From BA4 sp044376575 (GTDB lineage: Bacteria > Bacteroidota > Bacteroidia > CAIKAF01), in the NCBI GenBank assembly GCA_044376575.1, contig JBILKR010000005.1:58080-122079 (forward strand): 64,000 bases of DNA. Reading direction: 5' to 3'. The notes under the pieces were generated by a model. It was not told the DNA's origin, did not search any database, and was given only the letters and a program-made list of their open reading frames with translations. Of this stretch, positions 35,755 through 44,641 are shown piece by piece; within the stretch, counting starts at the first letter, position 1, and every line of letters starts with the position of its first letter. The position numbers and the translations under genes are program-made.

Positions 35755-36975
35755 TTAATGTCCCAACTTTTGAAGTAAATGACCAAGTTTATCACGCTTG
35801 GTTTTTAAATAGAAATCATTGTGTGGATTCGAATTGATTTCGATAGGAATATTTTCTACAATCTCTAGTCCGTATCCAATGAGACCAATTCTTTTTTTAG
35901 GATTATTAGTCAAGAGTTTAATTTTGCTTATTCCCAGTGTGCGCAATATCTGTGCCCCAATTCCGTAATCACGTTGATCCATTCCAAACCCCAGTTGTAA
36001 GTTGGCTTCTACCGTATCTAACCCTTGCTCCTGCAGTTCGTATGCTTTTAATTTATTGATCAGTCCGATACCTCTTCCTTCCTGATTCATGTAAACAATA
36101 ACACCCTTACCTTGCTTTTCAATCATCTCCATGGCAGTATGTAACTGAGGACCACAATCACAACGGTATGAGCCGAAAATATCACCTGTCATGCACGATG
36201 AATGAACACGAACAAGCACCTCTTCTTCTTCATTAAATTCACCTTTCACCAACGCCAGGTGAAGCTGATCATTGGTTGTTTGTTTAAATGCGAGTAGCTT
36301 AAAATCACCAAACTCAGTTGGTAATTTTACTTCAGCTTCTTTAGAAATTAAACTTTCGGTTTTTAAACGATATGAAACCAAATCGGCAATCGATATGATA
36401 GATAAATTGAATTTTTTCGAAATCTCCATCAATTCAGGCATACGAGCCATAGTGCCATCTTCATTCATAATTTCAACCAATACTCCGGCGGGTTCAAACC
36501 CGGCTAATCTGGCTAAATCAATTGTTGCTTCTGTATGGCCTATTCTGCGAAGTACACCACCTCTTTTAGCCCTGAGTGGAAAAATATGTCCGGGTTTTCC
36601 TAATTCTTCAGGCTTAGTGTTAAGATTAATCAGGGCCTGAATTGTTTTAGATCGGTCTGATGCAGAGATGCCGGTTGAAACACCCTGTCCGATTAAATCA
36701 ATCGAAACAGTAAAAGGAGTTTCATGCAATGCACTGTTATCATTAACCATTAATTTTAATCCCAGCTCATCACATCGATCTTCAATCAAAGGCGCGCAAA
36801 TTAATCCGCGTCCGTGCGTAGCCATAAAATTAATTACTTCGGGAGTTACATTTCGAGCAGCAGTAATAAAATCGCCTTCATTTTCTCTGTCTTCGTCATC
36901 TACTACAATAACAATTTTCCCGTTTTTAATATCTTCAATTGCTTCTTCAATCGTGTTGAGCACAAACCCACTCAT
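35755..36975 (-). CDS. ribBA: Bifunctional riboflavin synthesis enzyme RibBA
   Basis: 406 residues, two domains. Residues about 4-200 are 3,4-dihydroxy-2-butanone-4-phosphate synthase ('VVDDEDRENEGDFI', 'RGLICAPL', 'GHTEATIDLARLAG'). Residues about 205-400 are GTP cyclohydrolase II with zinc cysteines in 'SSCMTGDIFGSYRCDCGPQL' and 'YMNQEGRGIGL'. Both starting reactions of riboflavin synthesis are thus supplied. I looked for an FMN riboswitch upstream and saw none. It lies between parE and parC on the opposite strand, with eight bases to the parE stop. Confidence 0.96.
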   Translation of the reverse strand: MSGFVLNTIEEAIEDIKNGKIVIVVDDEDRENEGDFITAARNVTPEVINFMATHGRGLICAPLIEDRCDELGLKLMVNDNSALHETPFTVSIDLIGQGVSTGISASDRSKTIQALINLNTKPEELGKPGHIFPLRAKRGGVLRRIGHTEATIDLARLAGFEPAGVLVEIMNEDGTMARMPELMEISKKFNLSIISIADLVSYRLKTESLISKEAEVKLPTEFGDFKLLAFKQTTNDQLHLALVKGEFNEEEEVLVRVHSSCMTGDIFGSYRCDCGPQLHTAMEMIEKQGKGVIVYMNQEGRGIGLINKLKAYELQEQGLDTVEANLQLGFGMDQRDYGIGAQILRTLGISKIKLLTNNPKKRIGLIGYGLEIVENIPIEINSNPHNDFYLKTKRDKLGHLLQKLGH

Positions 36976-36991
36976 GGTAATTAATTTGGTG

Positions 36992-36999
36992 CAAAGTTA
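36992..36999 (-). promoter_or_regulatory. -7 box upstream of ribBA
   Basis: TAACTTTG on the minus strand matches TAnnTTTG, 16 bases before the ATG, giving a very short leader with no room for a riboswitch. Confidence 0.45.
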
Positions 37000-37134
37000 C
37001 CTATTTACTTATTCATTCTGAAACATTATCCTTAATAGATGTTAGTATTACTAAAGCGCTTGATTTTGTTGATAAAGCAAAGGCAATGTTAACAAATCAC
37101 CGGTGATGATGAGAAAACATTGAACTGTAGATTG

Positions 37135-37142
37135 TAATTTTG
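37135..37142 (+). promoter_or_regulatory. -7 box upstream of parC
   Basis: TAATTTTG matches TAnnTTTG, 22 bases before the parC ATG. The only TTG upstream is 12 bases away, shorter than usual. Confidence 0.4.
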
Positions 37143-37164
37143 TTAATTGCAGATTTGGCATATT

Positions 37165-39744
37165 ATGGAGGAAAATCATCACATTACGGACCAGAACGGA
37201 GACAAAACAATTTCCCTTACGGGAATGTATCAAAACTATTTTCTGGATTATGCTTCTTACGTAATTTTAGAGCGTGCAGTACCTGCCATTGAAGATGGGT
37301 TAAAACCTGTTCAGCGAAGAATTTTACATTCCATGTTTGAACTGGAAGACGGAAGATATAATAAGGTGGCGAATGTGATAGGTAATACCATGAAATATCA
37401 CCCACACGGAGATGCTTCCATCAATGATGCTATGGTTCAGATTGGTCAGAAAGAACTGCTCATAGATACTCAGGGTAATTGGGGTAATATTTATACCGGC
37501 GACAGTGCTGCAGCATCACGTTATATTGAAGCACGTTTAACCAAGTTTGCATTGGATGTGGTTTTCAATGCCAAAACAACGAACTGGCAAATGTCTTACG
37601 ACGGCAGAAATAAAGAGCCGGTTACTTTACCTGTTAAATTTCCTTTATTGCTTGCTCAGGGTGTAGAAGGAATTGCGGTGGGGCTAGCTTGTAAAATTAT
37701 GCCCCATAATTTTGTTGAACTGATTGATGCCAGCATTGATATTCTAAAGGGAAAAAAAGTGCAGATATTCCCTGATTTTCCAACTGCGGGAATGATTGAT
37801 ATCTCAAAGTATAACAACGGATTGAGAGGTGGAAAAATCAGGGTGCGGGCTAAAATGAATATTGTTGACAGTAAAACATTGTGCGTTACTGAAATTCCAT
37901 TCGGAACAACAACTTCATCATTGATTGATTCTGTCATTTCGGCATCAGATAAAGGAAAAATTAAAATCAAAAAGATAGAAGATAATACTGCTGAAAATGT
38001 AGAGATTTTGATTCATCTGCCACCCGGTATTTCTCCGGATCAAACCATTGATGCATTATATGCATTTACAGATTGTGAAATAAGTATTTCTCCTAATTCC
38101 TGTGTGATTGTTGACCAGAAACCCATATTTATGGGTGTTGATCAGATGCTAGCCATTGCCGCTAAAAATACAGTTGACTTACTGAAGAAGGAACTTGAAA
38201 TAAAGAAAAGTGAGTTACAGGAATCTATCTTATTTACTTCACTCGAAAAAATATTTATTGAAAAACGAATCTATCGCGATATTGAGGAGTGCGAAACATG
38301 GGAAGAGATCATTGAAACTATTGATAAGGGATTAAAACCTTATAAAAAGAAGTTTTATCGTGAGATAGTCAGAGAAGATATCGAGAAACTAACCGAAATT
38401 AAAATTAAGCGAATTTCTAAGTTTGATAGTTTTAAAGCTGATGAGCAGTTAAAAGGTTTAAATAATGAATTGGAATCAGTTCAGTCGAATCTTGATAATA
38501 TCGTTTCCTATGCCATTGATTATTTTAAGGAGTTAAAGAAAAAATACGGAAAAGGCAGAGAACGTAAAGCTGAAATTCGCTCTTTTGAATCCATTGAAGC
38601 AACACAGGTTGTAATCAGAAATGAAAAATTATATGTTGATTATGAAAATGGATTTGCAGGTTATGGATTGAAAAATGCTGAATTCGTTGCTGATTGTTCT
38701 GATATTGATGATATCATTGTCTTTAGAGAAGATGGAACCATGACCGTCAGTAAGGTTACAGACAAGGCATACATCGGTAAGGGTATCTTGCATATAGCGG
38801 TTTGGAAAAAAGATGATGAACGCACCATCTATCATATGGTTTATAGAGATGGTCCTTTGGGGGCAACTCATATCAAAAGGTTTTCAGTAACATCTATCAT
38901 CAGAGATAAAGATTACGATTTAACTAAAGGAACCAAAGGATCAAAAGTGGTTTACTTCAGCGTCAATCCAAATGGTGAATCCGAAGTGCTCTCGATTTAT
39001 TTAAAACCCAGACCCAAATTAAAGAAGCAGGTTTTTGATTTTGATCTGGCAGATCTTGCCATAAAAGGAAGAAACTCTCAGGGAAATGTGTTAAGTAAAT
39101 TTCCTATTCGTAAAATTGTAAGTAAGGCAAAAGGTGAATCTACTTTGGGTGGTTTAAAATTCTGGTTTGATCCATATGTAAGAAGATTAAATAATGACGA
39201 AAAAGGGCAGTTTCTCGGAGAATTTACAGGCAACGACCGATTATTGATCATTACTCAAACAGGTATGTACAGGTTAATTAAACCTGATCTTTCTCTTCAC
39301 TTTGATGACGATGTGATGACCATCGAAAAGTTCAATAAGAAGAAATGTATTACAACGATTTATTTTGATGGTGAAAAAAAAGAATACATCGCTAAACGGT
39401 TTCATCCGGAAACTATGGATAAAAATGTTTTATTCATCACTGATCATTTGAATTCGAAAGTACATTTAGTGAGCACAGATAGTTACCCGATGCTTATGAT
39501 TACCGCAAAACGAAATCAAAGTTTGGAAAAGGATGTACTCAATGTACATGAGCAAGTGGGTGTAATTAATGAGAAGTCTAAGGGTAAAAAGCTGAATTAC
39601 AGAGATATAAAACTATTAAGCTGGATGGACCCTCTGCCTGAACCGTCTTATATGACTGAAAAACAAGAAGATGAGCCTGAAACTGGGGATATTGTTAAAG
39701 AAATAGACCTTGAGGCAGATGATGAACAACAAAAATTGTTCTAA
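37165..39744 (+). CDS. parC: DNA topoisomerase IV subunit A
   Basis: DNA-cleaving subunit of the type IIA topoisomerase, partner of ParE. About 859 residues from the ATG at 37165; the in-frame TTG at 37147 is less likely. The winged-helix has 'LKPVQRRILHSM', and the active-site tyrosine is in 'GDSAAASRYIEARL'. A coiled-coil stretch around residues 430-480 precedes a C-terminal beta-pinwheel. The extended acidic tail 'EIDLEADDEQQKLF' ends the protein. GyrA assignment is less likely because the C-terminal GyrA box (QRRGGxG) is not visible and ParE lies next to it. Confidence 0.9.
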   Translation: MEENHHITDQNGDKTISLTGMYQNYFLDYASYVILERAVPAIEDGLKPVQRRILHSMFELEDGRYNKVANVIGNTMKYHPHGDASINDAMVQIGQKELLIDTQGNWGNIYTGDSAAASRYIEARLTKFALDVVFNAKTTNWQMSYDGRNKEPVTLPVKFPLLLAQGVEGIAVGLACKIMPHNFVELIDASIDILKGKKVQIFPDFPTAGMIDISKYNNGLRGGKIRVRAKMNIVDSKTLCVTEIPFGTTTSSLIDSVISASDKGKIKIKKIEDNTAENVEILIHLPPGISPDQTIDALYAFTDCEISISPNSCVIVDQKPIFMGVDQMLAIAAKNTVDLLKKELEIKKSELQESILFTSLEKIFIEKRIYRDIEECETWEEIIETIDKGLKPYKKKFYREIVREDIEKLTEIKIKRISKFDSFKADEQLKGLNNELESVQSNLDNIVSYAIDYFKELKKKYGKGRERKAEIRSFESIEATQVVIRNEKLYVDYENGFAGYGLKNAEFVADCSDIDDIIVFREDGTMTVSKVTDKAYIGKGILHIAVWKKDDERTIYHMVYRDGPLGATHIKRFSVTSIIRDKDYDLTKGTKGSKVVYFSVNPNGESEVLSIYLKPRPKLKKQVFDFDLADLAIKGRNSQGNVLSKFPIRKIVSKAKGESTLGGLKFWFDPYVRRLNNDEKGQFLGEFTGNDRLLIITQTGMYRLIKPDLSLHFDDDVMTIEKFNKKKCITTIYFDGEKKEYIAKRFHPETMDKNVLFITDHLNSKVHLVSTDSYPMLMITAKRNQSLEKDVLNVHEQVGVINEKSKGKKLNYRDIKLLSWMDPLPEPSYMTEKQEDEPETGDIVKEIDLEADDEQQKLF

Positions 39745-39906
39745 AAATCACATTGTCAGTTTTATAAACTATTTTTAAGTTATCTTTTTAGGGTATTCTA
39801 AACTTTGGTTTGCATTTTGTTAACAATTGTAAATCTTTGATTATTAGTTTTTTAAACCTCTTAACAATAATAACTCTGGCATATCCGTTATAATCCTGTA
39901 TTTTTG

Positions 39907-40050
39907 TAGTGTTATTTTATAAATCCATTAATTAAAAATATCGAAACGATAATCAATAAAAAGATGACAGTGCCGGAAGCCTGAATAATTTCTTATAATA
40001 TGATGAATCGTTTTGTTTTATGAAAAAAGCCTGCTAATCGCAGGCTTTTT
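39907..40050 (+). ncRNA. Candidate small RNA between parC and argS
   Basis: A TAnnTTTG box at 39899-39906 would start a transcript near 39912 that ends at the hairpin 40024-40050. Within it AAACGAT (near 39950) and ATCGTTT (near 40008) are complementary, and TATCG/CGATA form a local hairpin. No known RNA family is recognised and no -33 element is clear. A 3' UTR of parC is an equally simple explanation. Confidence 0.25.
40024..40050. terminator. Bidirectional terminator between parC and argS
   Basis: An 11-bp stem AAAAAGCCTGC ... GCAGGCTTTTT with a five-base loop, 13 bases after the argS stop on the minus strand. It can also end plus-strand transcripts. Confidence 0.88.
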
Positions 40051-40062
40051 CATTTTTACTTA

Positions 40063-41862
40063 TTACATACGTTCGGGCGAATGAATGCCCAAGAGGTATA
40101 ACGCATTCTTAATTGTATTACCCACCGTTTGGGTTAAAGCTAATCTGAAATTTCTGGCAAGTGCATCTTCTTCTTTGATTACTTTATAATCATGATAAAA
40201 ATTACTGAAGTCACATGCCAGTTCATAAACATAATTGGCAATAAGTGCAGGACTGTAATTATTTGCTGCTTCGTTAATCGTTAATGGAAATTGTGCCAGG
40301 TTTCTAACCAGTCTAGTTTCTTTTTCATTGGGATGATAATTAATCAGAGTAGATGATTCAAGTTCTGATTGTAAGCCGAGTGAAATTGCATTGCGAAGAA
40401 GTGATTGTGTTCTGGCATATATATACTGAATAAACGGTGCCGTGTTTCCATTGAAATCTATTGATTCATGAGGATTGAAAATCATTTTCTTTTTAGGATC
40501 AACTTTTAAAATAAAGTAACGCAATGCGCCCAACCCAATCTGTTTATATATGATTTCTTTTTCAGCATCACTTATTTCATTCAGCTTACCCTGTTCGCTG
40601 GCTTTTTCTTTTGCAATCTGAATTACATCGTCAATCAGGTCGTCGGCATCAACAACAGTTCCTTCACGACTTTTCATTTTGCCTGTAGGTAATTCAACCA
40701 TACCATAAGATAGGTTATATAAATGATCAGACGCCTTCATGCCTAACCTCTTCAGTATTTCGAATAAAACTTTAAAGTGATAGTCTTGCTCGTTTCCAAC
40801 TACATAAATGGATTGATCAAACTCATAATCTTTTTGTTTTTTATAGGCGAGGGCAATATCCTGAGTCATATAAACGGTTGTTCCATTACTTCGTAAAACA
40901 ACTTTTTGATCCAATCCGATATCTGTTAAATCAATCCAAACCGATCCATCATCTTTTTGAAAAAATACACCTTTTTCAAGTCCCTCCTGAACGGTTTCCC
41001 TGCCAAGATTATAGATGTCTGACTCATAATAAAACCGGTCGAAGCTAAGGTCTAATGACTGGTATGTTTTATCAACGCCTTCATAGAACCAGCCATTCAT
41101 CATCTTCCATAACTCTCGTACTTCCAAATCACCGTTTTCCCAGGCAATGGTAAGATTAGCTATTTCCTGATCTAGTGGATTTTGTTTTTTAGCATCCTCT
41201 TCACTTAAACCCTGATTAATCAGTTGTTGTATTGAAGCTTTTGAGTGGTCGTTGAATTGAACATAATAATCACCTACTAGTTTATCTCCTTTTATTCCGC
41301 TGTTTGATGGAGTTTTTTTATCATGACTTTGCATGTATGCCCACATCGATTTTGAAATGTTTGTTCCTCGATCATTATACAAGCAAACTTGATATACTTT
41401 TTTTCCCGTTGCTTCAATTATTCGGGATAGTGAAAATCCAAGAAATATATTTCTAAGATGTCCTAAATGAAGTGGTTTATTTGTATTGGGCGAAGGATAT
41501 TCAATGATTACTGATGAATTTCCTGATTGATAAGATTGAAACCCCCAATTCATGTCATGTTGAATAGTTGAAAGCTCCTGATTCCAGAAATTAGGGTTGA
41601 ACTCGATATTTAAAAAACCTTTCACCAGATTATATCCTGAAACAAAATTGAATTTTGATTTTAATCCGATTACAATTAAATCAGCAAGTTGTTGAGGCGA
41701 TTGTCCTGTTTTTTTTATGATAGAAAATAAAACAATGGTATAATCTCCTGGATATTCTCTGGGCGTTTGGTTAATGATAATATCTTCCGGTTTGATAACT
41801 AAATCAAAGCTAGTTGAAATGATATGGGCTGTGATATTGCTTAATTCCTGTTGAATATTCAT
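40063..41862 (-). CDS. argS: Arginyl-tRNA synthetase
   Basis: Class I aminoacyl-tRNA synthetase charging tRNA-Arg. 599 residues. The N-terminal additional domain is followed by the HIGH-type motif 'SPNTNKPLHLGHLRNIFLG' and the KMSK-like 'LPTGKMKSREGTVVDADDL'. The C-terminal DALR anticodon-binding domain starts near 'NGNTAPFIQYIYARTQS'. The ATG at 41862 overlaps the stop of the arginase gene by four bases, so the two are translationally coupled. Confidence 0.95.
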   Translation of the reverse strand: MNIQQELSNITAHIISTSFDLVIKPEDIIINQTPREYPGDYTIVLFSIIKKTGQSPQQLADLIVIGLKSKFNFVSGYNLVKGFLNIEFNPNFWNQELSTIQHDMNWGFQSYQSGNSSVIIEYPSPNTNKPLHLGHLRNIFLGFSLSRIIEATGKKVYQVCLYNDRGTNISKSMWAYMQSHDKKTPSNSGIKGDKLVGDYYVQFNDHSKASIQQLINQGLSEEDAKKQNPLDQEIANLTIAWENGDLEVRELWKMMNGWFYEGVDKTYQSLDLSFDRFYYESDIYNLGRETVQEGLEKGVFFQKDDGSVWIDLTDIGLDQKVVLRSNGTTVYMTQDIALAYKKQKDYEFDQSIYVVGNEQDYHFKVLFEILKRLGMKASDHLYNLSYGMVELPTGKMKSREGTVVDADDLIDDVIQIAKEKASEQGKLNEISDAEKEIIYKQIGLGALRYFILKVDPKKKMIFNPHESIDFNGNTAPFIQYIYARTQSLLRNAISLGLQSELESSTLINYHPNEKETRLVRNLAQFPLTINEAANNYSPALIANYVYELACDFSNFYHDYKVIKEEDALARNFRLALTQTVGNTIKNALYLLGIHSPERM

Positions 41863-42917
41863 GATTTCTTTTTTCTTTTAATCATTGGTTGAATTATTTT
41901 CTTAGGCTGAATGACGGGAAGAATTTTTTGTATCGGTTTTATTTTTTTCTGCTCTTTAATGAGTTTCTTTTTAGATTTTTCAATCGCATTAACTGCGTCC
42001 CTGAAAATTGGAAATACCCTGATTGCAGTTCTGTTTTCCTGATCAAGCAACGGATTGATTTCAGTAATTTCAAAACAAACTACTTTAGGATCTTTCAACA
42101 GCGTTGTGAGAATTTTAGTTGCTTCATTTACAGTTAAACCATTGGGAACAGGTGTGCCGGTTCCTTTTACCAACGAACCATCGAGCGAATCTATATCGAA
42201 AGAAACATACAGTATATCACAATCCTTCAGGTAATCTATACATGATTTACAAATCTCCTTTATTTTTCCCTTGCGGATGGTTTCAACGTTCACCGTTTTT
42301 ATCTTATTCCGCTTGATGTATTGAGTTTCTTCAGTTTCCGTATCTCTGAGTCCGATAAAAATAAGGCTATCAGGAGTTATTTTTGGATAAATGCCACCAA
42401 TGTTTTTTAGTGTATCCCAAAATGGAATCGTATCGCCGGTGACAGGATTTTTAGGTTTGCCCTGAAAGTCTATCCCTAAAGCAGACGCAAGCGGCATGCC
42501 ATGAATATTGCCTGATGGTGTAGTGTAAGGTGAGTGAAGATCAGCATGGGCATCTATCCAGATAACACCAAGTTTCTTATTTGGGTTTGCCATTTTAATT
42601 CCGGCAATGGTTCCACCTGCACTACTATGATCACCGGATATTACTACTGGGAATCTACCTGCTTTTATTTCTTTTGAAATAGTATTTGCCTGCTTTTGAA
42701 AGATTTTTACTACTCCTTTTATCCTTTTAGCATATGTTCTAATAGGATTTTTATATAAAAGATTGGAAGAGTCCTTTACTTCCTTGCTTTTAAATTTCCC
42801 GAACAAATAAGATCCATAAGCCAAAGAAGCCATTTTAAGGGCTTCAATGCCAAGGCTTGCACCCCTCGTTCCGGCACCTAATTCTGATCTTACTTCTATT
42901 AGTTTAATTCCTTTCAT
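41859..42917 (-). CDS. rocF: Arginase with lysine-rich C-terminal tail
   Basis: Manganese enzyme hydrolysing arginine to ornithine and urea. 352 residues; the ureohydrolase core covers about 1-310. Metal ligands are in 'ISGDHSSAGG', 'GVIWIDAHADLHSP' and 'YVSFDIDSLDGSLVKGTGTP'. The last about 40 residues form a very basic extension with runs such as 'KSKKKLIKEQKKIKPIQK' and 'MIKRKKKS'. This is not part of the usual 300-310-residue fold. It is first in a two-gene group with argS, divergent from the arginine decarboxylase. Confidence 0.9.
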   Translation of the reverse strand: MKGIKLIEVRSELGAGTRGASLGIEALKMASLAYGSYLFGKFKSKEVKDSSNLLYKNPIRTYAKRIKGVVKIFQKQANTISKEIKAGRFPVVISGDHSSAGGTIAGIKMANPNKKLGVIWIDAHADLHSPYTTPSGNIHGMPLASALGIDFQGKPKNPVTGDTIPFWDTLKNIGGIYPKITPDSLIFIGLRDTETEETQYIKRNKIKTVNVETIRKGKIKEICKSCIDYLKDCDILYVSFDIDSLDGSLVKGTGTPVPNGLTVNEATKILTTLLKDPKVVCFEITEINPLLDQENRTAIRVFPIFRDAVNAIEKSKKKLIKEQKKIKPIQKILPVIQPKKIIQPMIKRKKKS

Positions 42918-42968
42918 TTAATCTAACTTATTTAGTTATGTTAAAAAATAAAGATCCAAGTGAGTTAG

Positions 42969-43001
42969 ATTGTAAAAATTCAATCTTTTCTATCATATTT
43001 G
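42969..43001 (+). promoter_or_regulatory. Promoter of the arginine decarboxylase-family gene
   Basis: ATTG at 42969-42972, a 21-base spacer, then CATATTTG (one mismatch to TAnnTTTG), 26 bases before the ATG. Confidence 0.5.
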
Positions 43002-43027
43002 CACTCTAATAAATTAAACACCTTAAC

Positions 43028-44416
43028 ATGAAAGTGCATTATGAAGACCTGATCCGTCAAACATTTGAGTTTCCACAAGAAGGTTTTGATGTGGAAGATG
43101 GAGAATTGTCGTGGCATGATATTCCAATGATGGAAATTATAAAACAGTACGGCACTCCACTAAAAATCACCTATTTGCCAAAGATCAGCGCTCAGATACA
43201 GAAAGCAAAGATAATGTTTAAAGTGGCAATGGCAAAGGCTGATTATAAAGGAAGTTACACTTACTGTTATTGCACTAAAAGCTCTCATTTTAATTTTATC
43301 CTTGAAGAGGTGCTAAAGAACGATGTTCATATTGAAACTTCATCTCATTATGATATGGAAATCATGAGGGAATTATATGGCAAAGGGCTGTTGGATAAAA
43401 ATAAATTTATTGTTTGTAATGGCTACAAACGCGAAGGATACATGCAGCATATCGTTAAGTTTGCCAATGAAGGGTTCAATATTGTTCCGGTACTTGATAA
43501 TACCAACGAATTAAGTTATTACGATAAGCATGTAAAATCTCCAATCAAGATTGGATTGAGAATTGCCTCTGAAGAAGAACCCAATTTTGAGTTTTATACA
43601 TCCAGGCTTGGTATCAGATATAAAGATATTGTTCCGTTTTATCAGTATAAAATCAAAGGCAATAAAAAGATTCAGGTGAAAATGCTTCACTTCTTTATCA
43701 ATACAGGAATCAGAGATACTGTGTATTACTGGAGTGAACTTTCAAAATGTTTAAGTGTGTATTGTGAATTGAAAAAAGTTTGTCCTGAACTCGATTCATT
43801 AAATATTGGTGGCGGATTACCGATTAAAAACTCTCTTGCGTTTGATTTTGATTATGAATATATCTTGAATGAAATTGTTCAGCAAATCAAAACTTATTGC
43901 AACCAAAATGGAGTAGAAGAACCCAATATATTTACAGAATTCGGATCTTTTACTGTTGGTGAAAGTGGTGCATCTTTGTTCTCTGTACTTGATTCGAAAA
44001 TGCAGAATGATACAGAGATATGGTATATGATTGACAGTTCTTTTATCACCACACTACCTGATACCTGGGGTCTCAAACAGCGTTTTATATTACTGGCGGT
44101 CAATAACTGGCAAAACAAATATCAGCGGGTAAATCTTGGAGGACTTACCTGTGATAGTCTTGATTATTATAATGCAGAAGCACATATTGGTCAGGTGTTC
44201 TTGCCTAAATATAAACCGGGTGAAACTCTATATCTTGGATTTTTTCATACCGGCGCATATCAGGAATCATTGGGTGGCTATGGAGGAATTCAGCATTGTT
44301 TGATCCCGGCTCCCAAACATGTTATCATCGATAAAGATGAAAACGGCGAGTATTATACCAAGTTGTTCAGCAAAGAGCAGAGCTATAAGTCGATGCTTAA
44401 GATATTGGGTTATTAA
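43028..44416 (+). CDS. speA: Arginine decarboxylase-family PLP enzyme (short form)
   Basis: 462 residues of the Orn/DAP/Arg decarboxylase fold type III family, in the short version found in Bacteroidota rather than the 630-residue E. coli SpeA. The PLP lysine is probably Lys84 in 'CYCTKSSHF', followed by 'IETSSHYDMEIM' and 'LNIGGGLPIKN', a glycine-rich phosphate loop. 'LTCDSLDYY' holds the dimer-interface Cys-Asp pair. Expected product is agmatine for polyamine synthesis. Substrate is not proven by sequence. Placement opposite argS-arginase supports arginine rather than lysine or ornithine. A 12-base gap follows to the HMA gene. Confidence 0.82.
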   Translation: MKVHYEDLIRQTFEFPQEGFDVEDGELSWHDIPMMEIIKQYGTPLKITYLPKISAQIQKAKIMFKVAMAKADYKGSYTYCYCTKSSHFNFILEEVLKNDVHIETSSHYDMEIMRELYGKGLLDKNKFIVCNGYKREGYMQHIVKFANEGFNIVPVLDNTNELSYYDKHVKSPIKIGLRIASEEEPNFEFYTSRLGIRYKDIVPFYQYKIKGNKKIQVKMLHFFINTGIRDTVYYWSELSKCLSVYCELKKVCPELDSLNIGGGLPIKNSLAFDFDYEYILNEIVQQIKTYCNQNGVEEPNIFTEFGSFTVGESGASLFSVLDSKMQNDTEIWYMIDSSFITTLPDTWGLKQRFILLAVNNWQNKYQRVNLGGLTCDSLDYYNAEAHIGQVFLPKYKPGETLYLGFFHTGAYQESLGGYGGIQHCLIPAPKHVIIDKDENGEYYTKLFSKEQSYKSMLKILGY

Positions 44417-44428
44417 ATCTCTTTTTTA

Positions 44429-44641
44429 ATGACTAAAATTTTTAAGACCAATATTAAGTGCAACGGTTGTATAAATGCAGTCAGCCCGGTAATTGATAAT
44501 ACTCAAGGCCTCGTTTCATGGAAAGTAGATTTGCAAGATTCTGAGCGTAAATTAACCATTGAAGGTGATATTATTGACTGGGATTTATTAATTGAAAAAT
44601 TAAAGCAACTGGGCTATCACCTGGAGCCTGTTCAACCATGA
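44429..44641 (+). CDS. Small heavy-metal-associated (HMA) domain protein
   Basis: 70 residues with the ferredoxin-like HMA fold of copper chaperones. The metal-binding pair is Cys11-x-x-Cys14 in 'IKCNGCINAVSPVI', and the end is 'LIEKLKQLGYHLEP'. It could bind copper(I) or zinc. No metal ATPase lies nearby. Its stop overlaps the start of the RmlD-like gene by four bases (ATGA). Confidence 0.85.
   Translation: MTKIFKTNIKCNGCINAVSPVIDNTQGLVSWKVDLQDSERKLTIEGDIIDWDLLIEKLKQLGYHLEPVQP

Larger units (their letters stand above)
39745..40062. other. 318-base intergenic region between parC and argS
   Basis: No protein gene is visible; the longest ATG frame near 39964 is six codons. It is very AT-rich. 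It contains a palindrome TTGTTAACAA and a promoter-like TATTTTTG at 39899-39906. About 100 bases later comes an ATCG/CGAT pair with a repeat (AAACGAT ... ATCGTTT) that could pair over distance, then the strong terminator. Promoter and terminator together could make a roughly 140-base RNA. Confidence 0.5.

Noticed and set aside
37096..37107. Perfect 12-base palindrome ATCACCGGTGAT between ribBA and parC
   Set aside because: Several such palindromes are expected by chance in 64 kb; nothing else supports an operator.
36976..37164. FMN riboswitch before ribBA
   Set aside because: No conserved riboswitch core is seen, and the -7 box leaves a leader of about 10-16 bases.
39965..39990. SRP-RNA-like CCGGAAG in the parC-argS gap
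   Set aside because: Only seven bases agree with the SRP RNA tetraloop region and the flanking helix cannot form.
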